Assembly (NCBI RefSeq): GCF_016650035.1
Contig: NZ_JAENWM010000006.1
Coordinates: 1-64,000 of the forward strand
From: Clostridium sp.
GTDB lineage: Bacteria > Bacillota > Clostridia > Clostridiales > Clostridiaceae
Direction of reading: 5' to 3'
DNA length: 64,000 nucleotides
Part shown: positions 8,435 to 17,647 of the stretch, piece by piece
How positions within the stretch are numbered: the stretch's first letter is position 1
Layout of the letters: each line of letters opens with the position of its first letter
Translations under genes and position numbers: made by a program
Notes under the pieces: model-generated
The model's database searches: none
What the model was told of the DNA's origin: nothing
The model's input: only the letters and a program-made list of their open reading frames with translations

Positions 8435-10192
8435 TTGAATTCAATATTAAAAGACATACAGGAAGCAGTAATTAAATATGCGAATATTATATCCCAAATT
8501 CTTCAAGTAGAAGTGGAAATAGTAGATGATAATTTGACTAGAATAGCAGGTACGGGTATTTATAAAGATAAGATAGATGTAGATATATCAGAAGAAGGAT
8601 ATGTTTATAAAAAAGTTATGAAATCTGGAAAGTCTCAAATTATATATGAACCGGGGAAAGATAAAATTTGTATACCTTGCCCCAAGAGAGGATTATGTGG
8701 AGAAAAATTAGAAATGAGTACCCCTATAAAATTGAATGAGGAGACTATAGGAGTTATTGGGTTAATATGCATTAACAACAATCAGAAGGAACATCTACTG
8801 GCAAGCTTTGATGTATATATGACTTTCCTACAACAAATTTCTGAGTTTATAAGCAGTACTGCAAATGAAAAAAGAGAAATAATGAAAACGCAAACCTTAC
8901 TACAGCTTCTGAATTTTGTTGTTGATAAAACAGAGCAAGGCGTAATTATACTAAACAAGAGTAACTGTATTACCCATATAAATGAAAAGGGTCTTAAGGA
9001 ACTAAATTTAAGCGGTGATTTTAGGAATCACAAAGTAAAAATCACAATAAGCAGTGACAATGTATTTGATCTTCAGGAATACAAATTAATGGTTGATAAA
9101 GAAATTTTCTTTGTTGTTGGAAGCATACATAATATAGAATTTAATGAGGAACAATATGATAGGATGATTTTTTTCCAAGACGCGAAAAAGTTTAAAGAGA
9201 AATTATCAAATTTTACTACTATTAATAAAGTTATAAAAAGTAAGGATATTTTGGGTAAATCAAAACAAGTTCAAAAATTAAAACAAAATGTAAAGAAAAT
9301 TGCTATCTCAACCTCTACGGTACTAATAACTGGAGAAAGTGGTACTGGAAAAGAGATGTTTGCAAGAGCTATACATAATGAAAGTAACAGAAATGATAAG
9401 CCTTTTATCGCTATAAATTGTGGAGCTATACCAGATATGCTTCTTGAAAGTGAACTTTTTGGATATGCAAAGGGAGCTTTTACAGGTGCAGATCCTATGG
9501 GTAAGATAGGTAAGTTTGAATTTGCTAATAAAGGGACAATACTCTTAGATGAAATAGGGGATATGCCGCTCTACCTTCAGACTAAACTTTTAAGAGTTTT
9601 GCAAGAGAGATGCATTACAAGAATAGGATCAAATAAGACAATTGATATTGATGTTAGGGTAGTTGCAACAACAAACAAAGATTTAGTAAAAGCAATAAAG
9701 GAAAATAAATTCAGAGAGGACTTATACTATAGATTAAATGTAATACCTCTTGAAATACCTCCTTTAAGAGAAAGAAAGGAAGATATAAAACTACTTATAG
9801 AAGCTTTCATAGAGAAGTATTGCAATCTATTTAATAAGAATTTTTTGAATATGAAATTGGCGGATGATACAGAACAAATACTTTACAACTATAAATGGCC
9901 GGGGAATATAAGGGAATTAGAGAATACCGTGGAATATATTGTTAATATGGTTGGGACGAATGGAATTATTAAAAGAGAAATTTTACCTGAAAATATTTTT
10001 CATAATGAAATTGATATTTTCAACAATGAACATGAGATATTTACACTAAAGTCACTAGAAAAAAGAGCAATAGAAAATGCCATAGAAAAATATGGAACAA
10101 CTACTGAGGGAAAAAAAATAGCAGCAAAGAGACTTGGAATAGGTATAGCTACTTTGTATAGGAAAATTGAAGAATATAATTTATCAAAATGA
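8435..10192 (+). CDS. Sigma-54-dependent transcriptional activator
   Basis: Bacterial enhancer-binding protein of 585 residues that would open sigma-54 promoters by ATP hydrolysis. The N-terminal ~150 residues look like a GAF-type sensor with a cysteine cluster (C79, C82, C88 in ICIPCPKRGLC), possibly a metal or thiol sensor. A PAS-like region follows. The AAA+ core has Walker A GESGTGKE (about 299-306), the sigma-54 contact loop GAFTGA (about 347) and Walker B LLDEIGDMP. A Fis-type helix-turn-helix ends the protein. A TTG start is preceded by GGGGG eight bases away. The next gene has a -24/-12 promoter and TATCA-N3-TGATA sites lie between, so that gene is the likely target. C. difficile CdsR is a possible functional parallel, which I could not verify. 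Confidence 0.9.
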   Translation: MNSILKDIQEAVIKYANIISQILQVEVEIVDDNLTRIAGTGIYKDKIDVDISEEGYVYKKVMKSGKSQIIYEPGKDKICIPCPKRGLCGEKLEMSTPIKLNEETIGVIGLICINNNQKEHLLASFDVYMTFLQQISEFISSTANEKREIMKTQTLLQLLNFVVDKTEQGVIILNKSNCITHINEKGLKELNLSGDFRNHKVKITISSDNVFDLQEYKLMVDKEIFFVVGSIHNIEFNEEQYDRMIFFQDAKKFKEKLSNFTTINKVIKSKDILGKSKQVQKLKQNVKKIAISTSTVLITGESGTGKEMFARAIHNESNRNDKPFIAINCGAIPDMLLESELFGYAKGAFTGADPMGKIGKFEFANKGTILLDEIGDMPLYLQTKLLRVLQERCITRIGSNKTIDIDVRVVATTNKDLVKAIKENKFREDLYYRLNVIPLEIPPLRERKEDIKLLIEAFIEKYCNLFNKNFLNMKLADDTEQILYNYKWPGNIRELENTVEYIVNMVGTNGIIKREILPENIFHNEIDIFNNEHEIFTLKSLEKRAIENAIEKYGTTTEGKKIAAKRLGIGIATLYRKIEEYNLSK

Positions 10193-10277
10193 TAAATTGT
10201 TATTCGTAGACAGGCTAAATAGTAGAAAATTCAGATAATACGTCATTATCATAATGATAAAAATTATCATTATGATA
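10182..10277 (+). promoter_or_regulatory. Three TATCA-N3-TGATA operators (probable activator sites)
   Basis: Three perfect 13-base dyads TATCA-N3-TGATA occur at 10182-10194 (overlapping the activator's stop), 10247-10259 and 10265-10277. The last two are 18 bases apart centre to centre, nearly two helical turns, and lie 75-105 bases upstream of the -24 element, typical for an enhancer of a sigma-54 activator. The pair can also fold as one long hairpin followed by TTTTT, so it might double as a weak terminator of the activator gene. Confidence 0.65.
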
Positions 10278-10349
10278 TTTTTCTTGTATCTTTTAAAAAA
10301 ACATATAATAGAAAACCATTGATATCAGCTATTTTGATTTTGTAGAAAA

Positions 10350-10366
10350 TTGGCATGATTATTGCT
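10350..10366 (+). promoter_or_regulatory. Sigma-54 (-24/-12) promoter
   Basis: TTGGCATG-N4-TTGCT matches the TTGGCACG-N4-TTGCT consensus with one mismatch. The invariant GG is at 10352-10353 and GC at 10364-10365, exactly 12 apart. The start point would be near 10377, about 64 bases before the PLP enzyme. Confidence 0.85.
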
Positions 10367-10440
10367 TTATATTATTAAAAAGGAAATAATGTCGACGAAG
10401 AAGGTAAAAAAAATAATATATACTCAGAGGAGGGTTTTAA

Positions 10441-11922
10441 GTGCATAAATTAATAGATCTAACAATCAATGAGCAGCAACTTAAAAAAACTGTAGAGAGT
10501 GCTAAAGAAAGAAATGTTATTATTCCAACAATAGCTCAAATGAAGGACCCAAGCAAGATACCTGAAGAAATAAAAGAAAAATTAAAAACAACTGGTTTGT
10601 GGGATATTGATCCCGTTAATTTGTTTAGAATTTCATGGAAAAATCAACCAGTAAAGACTGGCGGATTATACAATGAACTACCAAACTACATAGAAATTCC
10701 TTCCGAAATATCAGGTGTTAAGGCAAGGATTTTTGCAATGGTTGGAAAGTATTTTCCGGTTGGATGTCATAAGGTTGGAGCAAGTTTTGCTTGCCTAGTT
10801 CCACGCTTAGTTACAGGTCAATTTGATCCTACATTCCATGAAGCAGTTTGGCCATCAACAGGTAATTACTGCCGTGGTGGTGCATACAACTCTGCATTGC
10901 TTGGATGCAAAGCTGTTGCTATATTGCCTGAGAACATGAGTAAAGAGCGTTTTGACTGGCTAAAACAAGTAGCAGGAGAAGTTATTGCAACTCCTGGTTG
11001 TGAAAGTAATGTAAAAGAGATTTATGATAAAACATGGGAACTAAAAGAAACTAGAGATAATGTTGTAATATTTAACCAATTTGGAGAGCTTGGTAATCAT
11101 TTATGGCATTATGAAGTAACTGGTAATGCTATGAACGACATTGTTAAAGCTGAAGCTGGTCCAAAGGGCAAACTTGCTGGTGTATGCTTAACATCAGGTT
11201 CTGCAGGTACACTTGGATGTGCAGATTTTCTAAAAGATCAATACCCACATGCTAAAATTGCGGTTGGTGAAGCACTTCAATGCCCAACACTTCTTAATAA
11301 TGGTTTTGGTGATCATAGAATTGAAGGTATAGGTGATAAACATATTCCTTGGATTCATAATGTAAAAAATACAGATATGGTTGTTGCTATTGATGATAAT
11401 GATGCTTTGGCAATGTTTAGGCTCTTTAATGAACCAGCTGGTCAAGCATATCTAAAAGAACAGGGAGTTTCAGAAGAATTAATACAAAAACTTGCATATG
11501 TTGGTATATCTGGTGCTGCGAATATATTAACCAGCATTAAATTTGCTAAATACTATGAGTTAACAGAAAATGATATGATTATGACTGTTCTTACAGATTC
11601 TGCAGAAATGTATGGATCAAGACTAGAAGAAATGAAAACAGAAAGAGGAAGAGAATATACTGGAGTAGACGCTGCCGTAGATCATAACAGAAGTGTTTTA
11701 GGTCTTAGAACAGATAGTATGGAAGAGTTAACATACCAAGGTAAAAAACGAATTCACAACCTTAAGTACTACACTTGGATTGAACAACAAAAGTACGATA
11801 TGGATGAATTAAATGCACAATGGTATGATTATGATAATTATTGGGGCAAATTACATCAGATGGGACCGGAACTGGATGAACTCATTATTAAGTTTAATGA
11901 GAGGACTGGGCTTACAAAATAA
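10441..11922 (+). CDS. PLP-dependent fold-type II enzyme (cysteine synthase/TrpB superfamily)
   Basis: 493 residues of the tryptophan-synthase-beta/cysteine-synthase fold. The probable Schiff-base lysine is K111 in GCHKVGASF, and a phosphate-binding loop TSGSAGTLG is near residue 251. It is longer than classical CysK (~310), with ~90 extra N-terminal residues and a C-terminal extension rich in Tyr and Trp. The GTG start has GAGGAGGG upstream. It is transcribed from a sigma-54 promoter controlled by the adjacent activator, typical of inducible amino-acid degradation. A lyase acting on a cysteine-like or other beta-substituted amino acid is plausible; the substrate is not visible. It is monocistronic, closed by a terminator at 11940. 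Confidence 0.75.
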   Translation: MHKLIDLTINEQQLKKTVESAKERNVIIPTIAQMKDPSKIPEEIKEKLKTTGLWDIDPVNLFRISWKNQPVKTGGLYNELPNYIEIPSEISGVKARIFAMVGKYFPVGCHKVGASFACLVPRLVTGQFDPTFHEAVWPSTGNYCRGGAYNSALLGCKAVAILPENMSKERFDWLKQVAGEVIATPGCESNVKEIYDKTWELKETRDNVVIFNQFGELGNHLWHYEVTGNAMNDIVKAEAGPKGKLAGVCLTSGSAGTLGCADFLKDQYPHAKIAVGEALQCPTLLNNGFGDHRIEGIGDKHIPWIHNVKNTDMVVAIDDNDALAMFRLFNEPAGQAYLKEQGVSEELIQKLAYVGISGAANILTSIKFAKYYELTENDMIMTVLTDSAEMYGSRLEEMKTERGREYTGVDAAVDHNRSVLGLRTDSMEELTYQGKKRIHNLKYYTWIEQQKYDMDELNAQWYDYDNYWGKLHQMGPELDELIIKFNERTGLTK

Positions 11923-11939
11923 AATAGTGTAAAATATAT

Positions 11940-11986
11940 GAATAGAAGGTAGTGCTTAGGCCCAGTATCTTCTATTCCTTTTTTTT
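11940..11986 (+). terminator. Rho-independent terminator
   Basis: Stem GAATAGAAG/CTTCTATTC (11940-11948 with 11969-11977) followed by CTTTTTTTT, directly after the PLP enzyme. Confidence 0.85.
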
Positions 11987-12084
11987 GTTAATATTATCAG
12001 TATTAAAATAAAGTGACATGTTATTAGCTATCAGATTAGTGACATATAGAAAAATATAACTTAAATGACTATTTAAACAAATTA

Positions 12085-12113
12085 TTGACTATATCATTAT
12101 AAAATGTGATAAT
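12085..12113 (+). promoter_or_regulatory. SigA-type promoter of glpK
   Basis: TTGACT (12085-12090), a 17-base spacer and GATAAT (12108-12113). The start point would fall near 12120, exactly at the start of the structured leader. Confidence 0.75.
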
Positions 12114-12121
12114 TAAGATAT

Positions 12122-12262
12122 GGTATCCACAAGTTCATGTGCTATAGTGGGATCTACAACGGCATCTGAACTGTGGGAGTTAAATAGATAAATTTAGGCT
12201 AGAAAAATGAGAGCCGAGTGAATTTTAAAGTTTTATACTTTATTTTGCTCGGTATTTTTTAT
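12122..12262 (+). promoter_or_regulatory. Structured glpK leader with attenuator hairpin
   Basis: The 5' part pairs CCAC-A-AGTTCA (from about 12128) with TGAACT-GTGG (from about 12169) around a conserved-looking loop. The 3' part forms a long hairpin whose base is CCGAG/CTCGG (12214-12218 with 12248-12252), followed by TATTTTTTAT, a terminator placed before the glpK ribosome-binding site. In Bacillus the antiterminator GlpP acts on glp leaders of this layout; whether the same protein acts here is inference. Confidence 0.55.
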
Positions 12263-12271
12263 ATATATTAA

Positions 12272-13798
<1,527 letters not shown>

Positions 13799-13903
13799 TT
13801 TAAATTTATTTTAGTGAATTTTTTAATTGTATATTTTCGTGCTAAATACCAATGCATAGAAATCTCTCTAAAACATACACTATATGCTATAGGAGGTTTT
13901 CAT

Positions 13904-15010
13904 ATGGAAGTAGCTATAATGGGAGCTGGAATGTCTGGACTTTGCTCAGCGATAACCCTTGAGAGATATGGAATTACACCAACAATTTTTGAAAAAAGAG
14001 CTTGTGTAGGAGATCGATTTATTAATGCAGAAGCAATGTTTAGTATCCTTAATAGACCTAATAAAGACTGGGTACCTTACATAGCAAACAATTATCATAT
14101 AAATTTAAAACCTATAGTTGAAGTTGATAAATTATTTGTACATTCTCAAAATGAAATTGGTTGTATTAATGGGAAGATTGGATATACAAATGTAAGAGGC
14201 AGACATCAAGACTCATATGAGTGTCAACTAGAGAAACAAGTAAAATCTAAAATAAATTTTAATTCAACTTACGAATACGAAAAGTTATGTAAAGATTTTG
14301 ATTATGTCGTTTTGGCAACTGGAGATGGACAATATGCGTCTGATTTAGGTAATTATAGGTGTGACCTTACTTGTACTATAAAGGGAGCCACTGTTCAAGG
14401 GGAATTTGTAACAAGTAATCCTCATGTATGGTTTAATTATGATATATTACCCAAAGGTTATGCTTGGCTCATACCTTTTTCTGAAAGTGAAGCAAATTTA
14501 GTTATTGCTTATCCAGATTATCCTGACAATATAAAATTAGATATAAATGATATGTGGCAACAATTTTATAATTTAGCATGTGTAAAGTTAGAGCAAAACC
14601 TTGTGATAACTGATAACTTTGAAATTACAAGATATATGATGGGAATATGTGATAAACCTATAATTGATAATACTTATTTCGTTGGTAATTGTTTTGGTGC
14701 TATTTCTCCAGGTCTGGGGTTTGGCCAATATACATCAATTTTAACAGGGATATATTCGGCGCTTGATATTTGCAAACAAGGAGATTATGAGAAACTTACT
14801 AAACCACTATTTGAAAATTATAATCATTCTCTCACACTAAGAAGATTTTTAGAGAATCTAACTGATGATAAATTCGATTCTGCAGTTAAGAATTTAGATA
14901 GCAAAATCATGGGTGATTTGGTTGACAAAATATGTAGTGAAAGTAGCAGTATTGATTTACTTAAATTAGCAACTCCAATTATAAAACTGATTAATAATTA
15001 CTCGAAGTGA
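13904..15010 (+). CDS. FAD-dependent oxidoreductase, geranylgeranyl-reductase-like
   Basis: About 368 residues. The N-terminus is a Rossmann FAD motif (MGAGMSGLCSAIT) followed by an acidic residue at the end of strand 2 (IFEKR). A second FAD contact, YFVGNCFGAISPGLGFGQY, and the PKGYAWLIPF segment are typical of the geranylgeranyl reductase/halogenase-type flavoproteins that reduce or oxidise lipophilic substrates. I chose the ATG at 13904 because AGGAGG sits seven bases before it and the FAD motif begins at once; the open frame reaches 13814. It follows glpK by 105 bases and may be co-transcribed. The substrate is unknown. Confidence 0.75.
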   Translation: MEVAIMGAGMSGLCSAITLERYGITPTIFEKRACVGDRFINAEAMFSILNRPNKDWVPYIANNYHINLKPIVEVDKLFVHSQNEIGCINGKIGYTNVRGRHQDSYECQLEKQVKSKINFNSTYEYEKLCKDFDYVVLATGDGQYASDLGNYRCDLTCTIKGATVQGEFVTSNPHVWFNYDILPKGYAWLIPFSESEANLVIAYPDYPDNIKLDINDMWQQFYNLACVKLEQNLVITDNFEITRYMMGICDKPIIDNTYFVGNCFGAISPGLGFGQYTSILTGIYSALDICKQGDYEKLTKPLFENYNHSLTLRRFLENLTDDKFDSAVKNLDSKIMGDLVDKICSESSSIDLLKLATPIIKLINNYSK

Positions 15011-15048
15011 GATTTACAATAAAAAGGTGTTACTTAATTTAAAATTTG

Positions 15049-15082
15049 AAAAAAGAAGCCGTTAAATTAGCAGCTTTTTTTT
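15049..15082 (+). terminator. Rho-independent terminator
   Basis: An A-rich arm ending GAAGC (15049-15059) pairs with GCTTTTTTTT (15073-15082), with one G-T wobble, after the FAD reductase gene. Confidence 0.65.
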
Positions 15083-15113
15083 GCGGAAAAATATATTAAG
15101 TCAGGGTTATTAA

Positions 15114-15421
15114 AGACAGGCATGGTCTTCTGGACCAGTTGCAGAAGCTGGATTGAAAAAAGCTATGCTACTTAGATATAAGTTAATACCATATATACAT
15201 TCCTATGAGAGGAATTCTTATAAGTATGAAAAAGGAGGATACTTTATACAGAACATGACTGTGGAGGATAGTAAGGGAACTTTTAACTTAATATAAGTGA
15301 TATATATGGAGAGATAACTTACGTAAAGATATTATCAAATGCTAAAAAATTAATATTAAATAATAATAATTATTATTTACAAAGTTATGAATGTATAGTA
15401 TTATGTAATAAAGTGAAATGA
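15114..15421 (+). pseudogene. Glycosidase-like gene remnant
   Basis: No intact gene lies between 15010 and 15447, but one frame (15114-15296) reads as protein: EAGLKKAMLLRYKLIPYIHS strongly recalls the region of GH31 alpha-glucosidases/xylosidases where a helix LRYxLIPYIYS occurs. After the TAA at 15294 a shifted frame (15293-15421) ends in YYLQSYECIVL, similar to the closing strand of many glycoside hydrolases. There is no start codon with a ribosome-binding site. I infer the 3' end of a carbohydrate-active enzyme that suffered an upstream deletion and a frameshift. Family assignment is tentative. Confidence 0.4.
15376..15404 (+). promoter_or_regulatory. SigA-type promoter of the OYE gene
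   Basis: TTTACA (15376-15381), a 17-base spacer and TATTAT (15399-15404), about 43 bases before the OYE start. It lies inside the remnant of the older gene. Confidence 0.6.
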
Positions 15422-15446
15422 AACATTTTGAAAGGAAGAGATTAAA

Positions 15447-16565
15447 TTGAAAATAGAAAAGTTACTTAAATCTAGTGTATTAGGTTCTGGAATAAATGTA
15501 AAAAATTCTTTAGTTATGGCACCTATGACTACTTTTTCTGCGAATACTGACGGAACGGTATCTGAGGCGGAATTGAGTTATTATAAGGCAAGGTCGAAAG
15601 GTGTAGGCATGGTGATTACGGCAGCAACATATGTTAGTCTATCAGGAAAGGGTTTTCCAGGGCAGTTTGCTGCCTATGATGACAGCTTTTTACCAGGGCT
15701 AAGAAGGTTAGCCAAAACCATAAAGGATGAAGGCGCTTTAGCCATTTTACAAATATTTCATGGAGGTAGAATGGCAATTCCTTCTGATATACCAGGTGAA
15801 CAAACAATTAGTGCAAGTGCAGTAGCACCGGAAAGGTCAGGGGCAATGATACCTAGAGAAATGACGGAAGAAGAAATTAAGGGTACTATTAAAGCATTTG
15901 GTGAAACAGCAAAATTAGCTATAGATGCTGGGTTTGATGGTGTAGAAATTCATGGTGCTAACACATATTTACTGCAACAATTCTTTTCTCCTCACTCAAA
16001 CCGTAGGACTGATAATTGGGGAGGGAATATAGAAAAAAGAATGAATTTCCCGCTTTCTGTTATCGCAGAAGTTAAAAAAGTAGTAAGTGAAAAAGCCGAT
16101 GAAAACTTTATAGTGGGTTATCGTTTTTCACCAGAGGAGATTGAAAAACCAGGTATAACTTTAGAAGATACACTTTTATTTCTAGATGTATTAGCAAATC
16201 AGAACCTTAGTTACTTGCATATTTCTATAATGGATTTTTGGCAAAGCTCAATGAGAGATATAACAAATACAAAACCTATCATATGTAAAATACTAGACCA
16301 AATTCATGGTAGGGTGCCTTTCATTGGAGTGGGGTCTATTCATACACCGGAAGATGCTATTAAGGCACTAGATAGTGGTGCGGAATTTATATCCCTAGGT
16401 AGAGAAATAATCATGGAACCAGAGTGGGTAAGCAAAGTTCAACAAGGGAAAACTTCCGAAATACGTACTACTATAAGTAAAAGTAATGGTAAATTATTAA
16501 ATATACCAGAGCCACTTTGGAATGCAATAATGAATACACCGGGTTGGTTCCCAGTTACTGAATAA
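15447..16565 (+). CDS. NADH:flavin oxidoreductase, Old Yellow Enzyme family
   Basis: FMN-dependent ene-reductase-type TIM barrel, 372 residues, the length of single-domain OYEs such as YqjM/NamA. It lacks the C-terminal FAD/4Fe-4S module of the larger 2,4-dienoyl-CoA reductase type. Motifs are LVMAPMTTFSA at the FMN site, the HGANTYLLQQFFSP active-site region with the substrate-binding histidine, the NRRTDNWGGN signature, and the FIGVGSIHTPEDA phosphate-binding end of the barrel. The usual HxxN pair appears as HGAN. The TTG start is supported by AAAGGAAG. It likely reduces activated C=C bonds; the physiological substrate is unknown. Confidence 0.9.
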   Translation: MKIEKLLKSSVLGSGINVKNSLVMAPMTTFSANTDGTVSEAELSYYKARSKGVGMVITAATYVSLSGKGFPGQFAAYDDSFLPGLRRLAKTIKDEGALAILQIFHGGRMAIPSDIPGEQTISASAVAPERSGAMIPREMTEEEIKGTIKAFGETAKLAIDAGFDGVEIHGANTYLLQQFFSPHSNRRTDNWGGNIEKRMNFPLSVIAEVKKVVSEKADENFIVGYRFSPEEIEKPGITLEDTLLFLDVLANQNLSYLHISIMDFWQSSMRDITNTKPIICKILDQIHGRVPFIGVGSIHTPEDAIKALDSGAEFISLGREIIMEPEWVSKVQQGKTSEIRTTISKSNGKLLNIPEPLWNAIMNTPGWFPVTE

Positions 16566-16580
16566 AGTGATATGATTTAG

Positions 16581-16625
16581 ATAAAGAATGTACGAATTAG
16601 ATTGCAGTACATTCTTTATTTTTAT
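16581..16625 (+). terminator. Rho-independent terminator
   Basis: A 13-bp perfect stem (16581-16593 with 16607-16619) followed by TTTTTA, after the OYE gene. Confidence 0.9.
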
Positions 16626-16695
16626 TTATCTGCAAATTTACCTTGAAATATAGGTAGCATATGGTATATACTTAACAAGTTAAGAAATATAATAT

Positions 16696-16771
16696 GCTGA
16701 AATAGCTCAGTTGGTAGAGTAACGCACTCGTAACGCGTAGGTCGAGGGTTCGATCCCCTTTTTCAGCTCCA
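16696..16771 (+). tRNA. tRNA-Thr (anticodon CGT)
   Basis: A 76-base cloverleaf with acceptor GCTGAAA/TTTCAGC, D arm GCTC-AGTTGGTA-GAGT, anticodon loop CTCGTAA (anticodon CGT, reading ACG), variable loop AGGTC, T arm with TTCGATC, and encoded CCA at 16769-16771. The last pair of the anticodon stem is A-C, a mismatch. A TTGAAA/TATACT pair with an 18-base spacer upstream (16643-16672) may be its promoter. It is a lone tRNA gene. Confidence 0.92.
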
Positions 16772-16804
16772 AATTTTGTGTTGCCAAAAAAATTACTATA
16801 AATT

Positions 16805-16848
16805 AAAGAGTAAAAGCTATTGCTAAGGTGCAATAGCTTTTACTCTTT
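16805..16848. terminator. Terminator after tRNA-Thr
   Basis: A perfect 19-bp stem (16805-16823 with 16830-16848) ending in CTTTTG. Confidence 0.85.
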
Positions 16849-16872
16849 TGAATGATTAAGAAGATTTAAAAA

Positions 16873-16923
16873 AAAGTGGTTCAAAATCCTCACACTCTGA
16901 GGATTATAAACCACTTTCTTTTT
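16873..16923 (-). terminator. Terminator of the nag operon
   Basis: AAAGTGGTT/AACCACTTT outer stem (16873-16881, 16909-16917) and AATCCTCA/TGAGGATT inner stem. On the minus strand it directly follows the nagB stop and runs into a T tract. Confidence 0.8.
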
Positions 16924-17647
16924 ATAATTTACTGGCAGCATCTTTATCTAAAATCACGGTTACATCTTGATGTAGCTGAAGGATAGATGCAGGAGTTTCA
17001 GGATTGATTTTACCATTTATAGTTTTATAAATAGCATCAGCTTTTGACAGTCCACTTGCTAGCAGCACAATTCTCTTTGAATACATTATAGTTTTTATTC
17101 CCATACTGATGGCCTTAGTAGGAACATCCTCTATCCGCTCAAATAATCTAGAATTTGATTCTATAGTAGTTTCATCTAAATTAACAAGGTGAGTTTCAGC
17201 TTCAAAATTAACATCCGGCTCATTAAAGCCTATGTGTCCATTAACTCCTATTCCAAGAACTTGAATGTCAATGCCACCAGATTTTTTTATTTTATTTTCA
17301 TATCTTAAACATTCTTCGTAAGTATTCTCAGCATCTCCATTAGGAACATTGATATTTTCATGTGGAATATTAATATGTTTAAAGAAATTGTTCATCATAT
17401 AATAGTAATAGCTTTGGCTATTATTTTCATCTATTCCGTAATACTCATCTAAGTTAAAAGATTTTACTTCTCTAAAATCAATTTCCTTTTTATTATATAG
17501 CTTTATAAGCTCACTATACATTCCAAGGGGAGTGTCCCCTGTTGCTAATCCAAGAATGGTATTTGGTTTTAAAATCATTTGACTGCTAACTAAGCTAGCA
17601 GCTTTCCAGCTCATTTCCTCGTAATTGTCTACTACAATAATTCTCAT
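16922..17647 (-). CDS. nagB: Glucosamine-6-phosphate deaminase
   Basis: Converts glucosamine 6-phosphate to fructose 6-phosphate and ammonia, the last step of GlcNAc catabolism. It has 241 residues from the ATG at 17647. Motifs are GLATGDTPLGMY (phosphate binding), SFNLDEYYG with the catalytic Asp, and GIGVNGHIGFNEPD with the active-site His. The frame extends three codons to a GTG, but AAGAGG lies eight bases before the ATG, and TAATG overlaps the nagA stop, so translation is coupled to nagA. Confidence 0.95.
   Translation of the reverse strand: MRIIVVDNYEEMSWKAASLVSSQMILKPNTILGLATGDTPLGMYSELIKLYNKKEIDFREVKSFNLDEYYGIDENNSQSYYYYMMNNFFKHINIPHENINVPNGDAENTYEECLRYENKIKKSGGIDIQVLGIGVNGHIGFNEPDVNFEAETHLVNLDETTIESNSRLFERIEDVPTKAISMGIKTIMYSKRIVLLASGLSKADAIYKTINGKINPETPASILQLHQDVTVILDKDAASKL

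Noticed and set aside
10247-10277. Long palindrome followed by T considered only as a terminator of the sigma-54 activator gene.
   Set aside because: It consists of two perfect copies of the same 13-base dyad, and a third copy occurs at 10182, which fits activator binding sites better. A secondary terminator role is not excluded.
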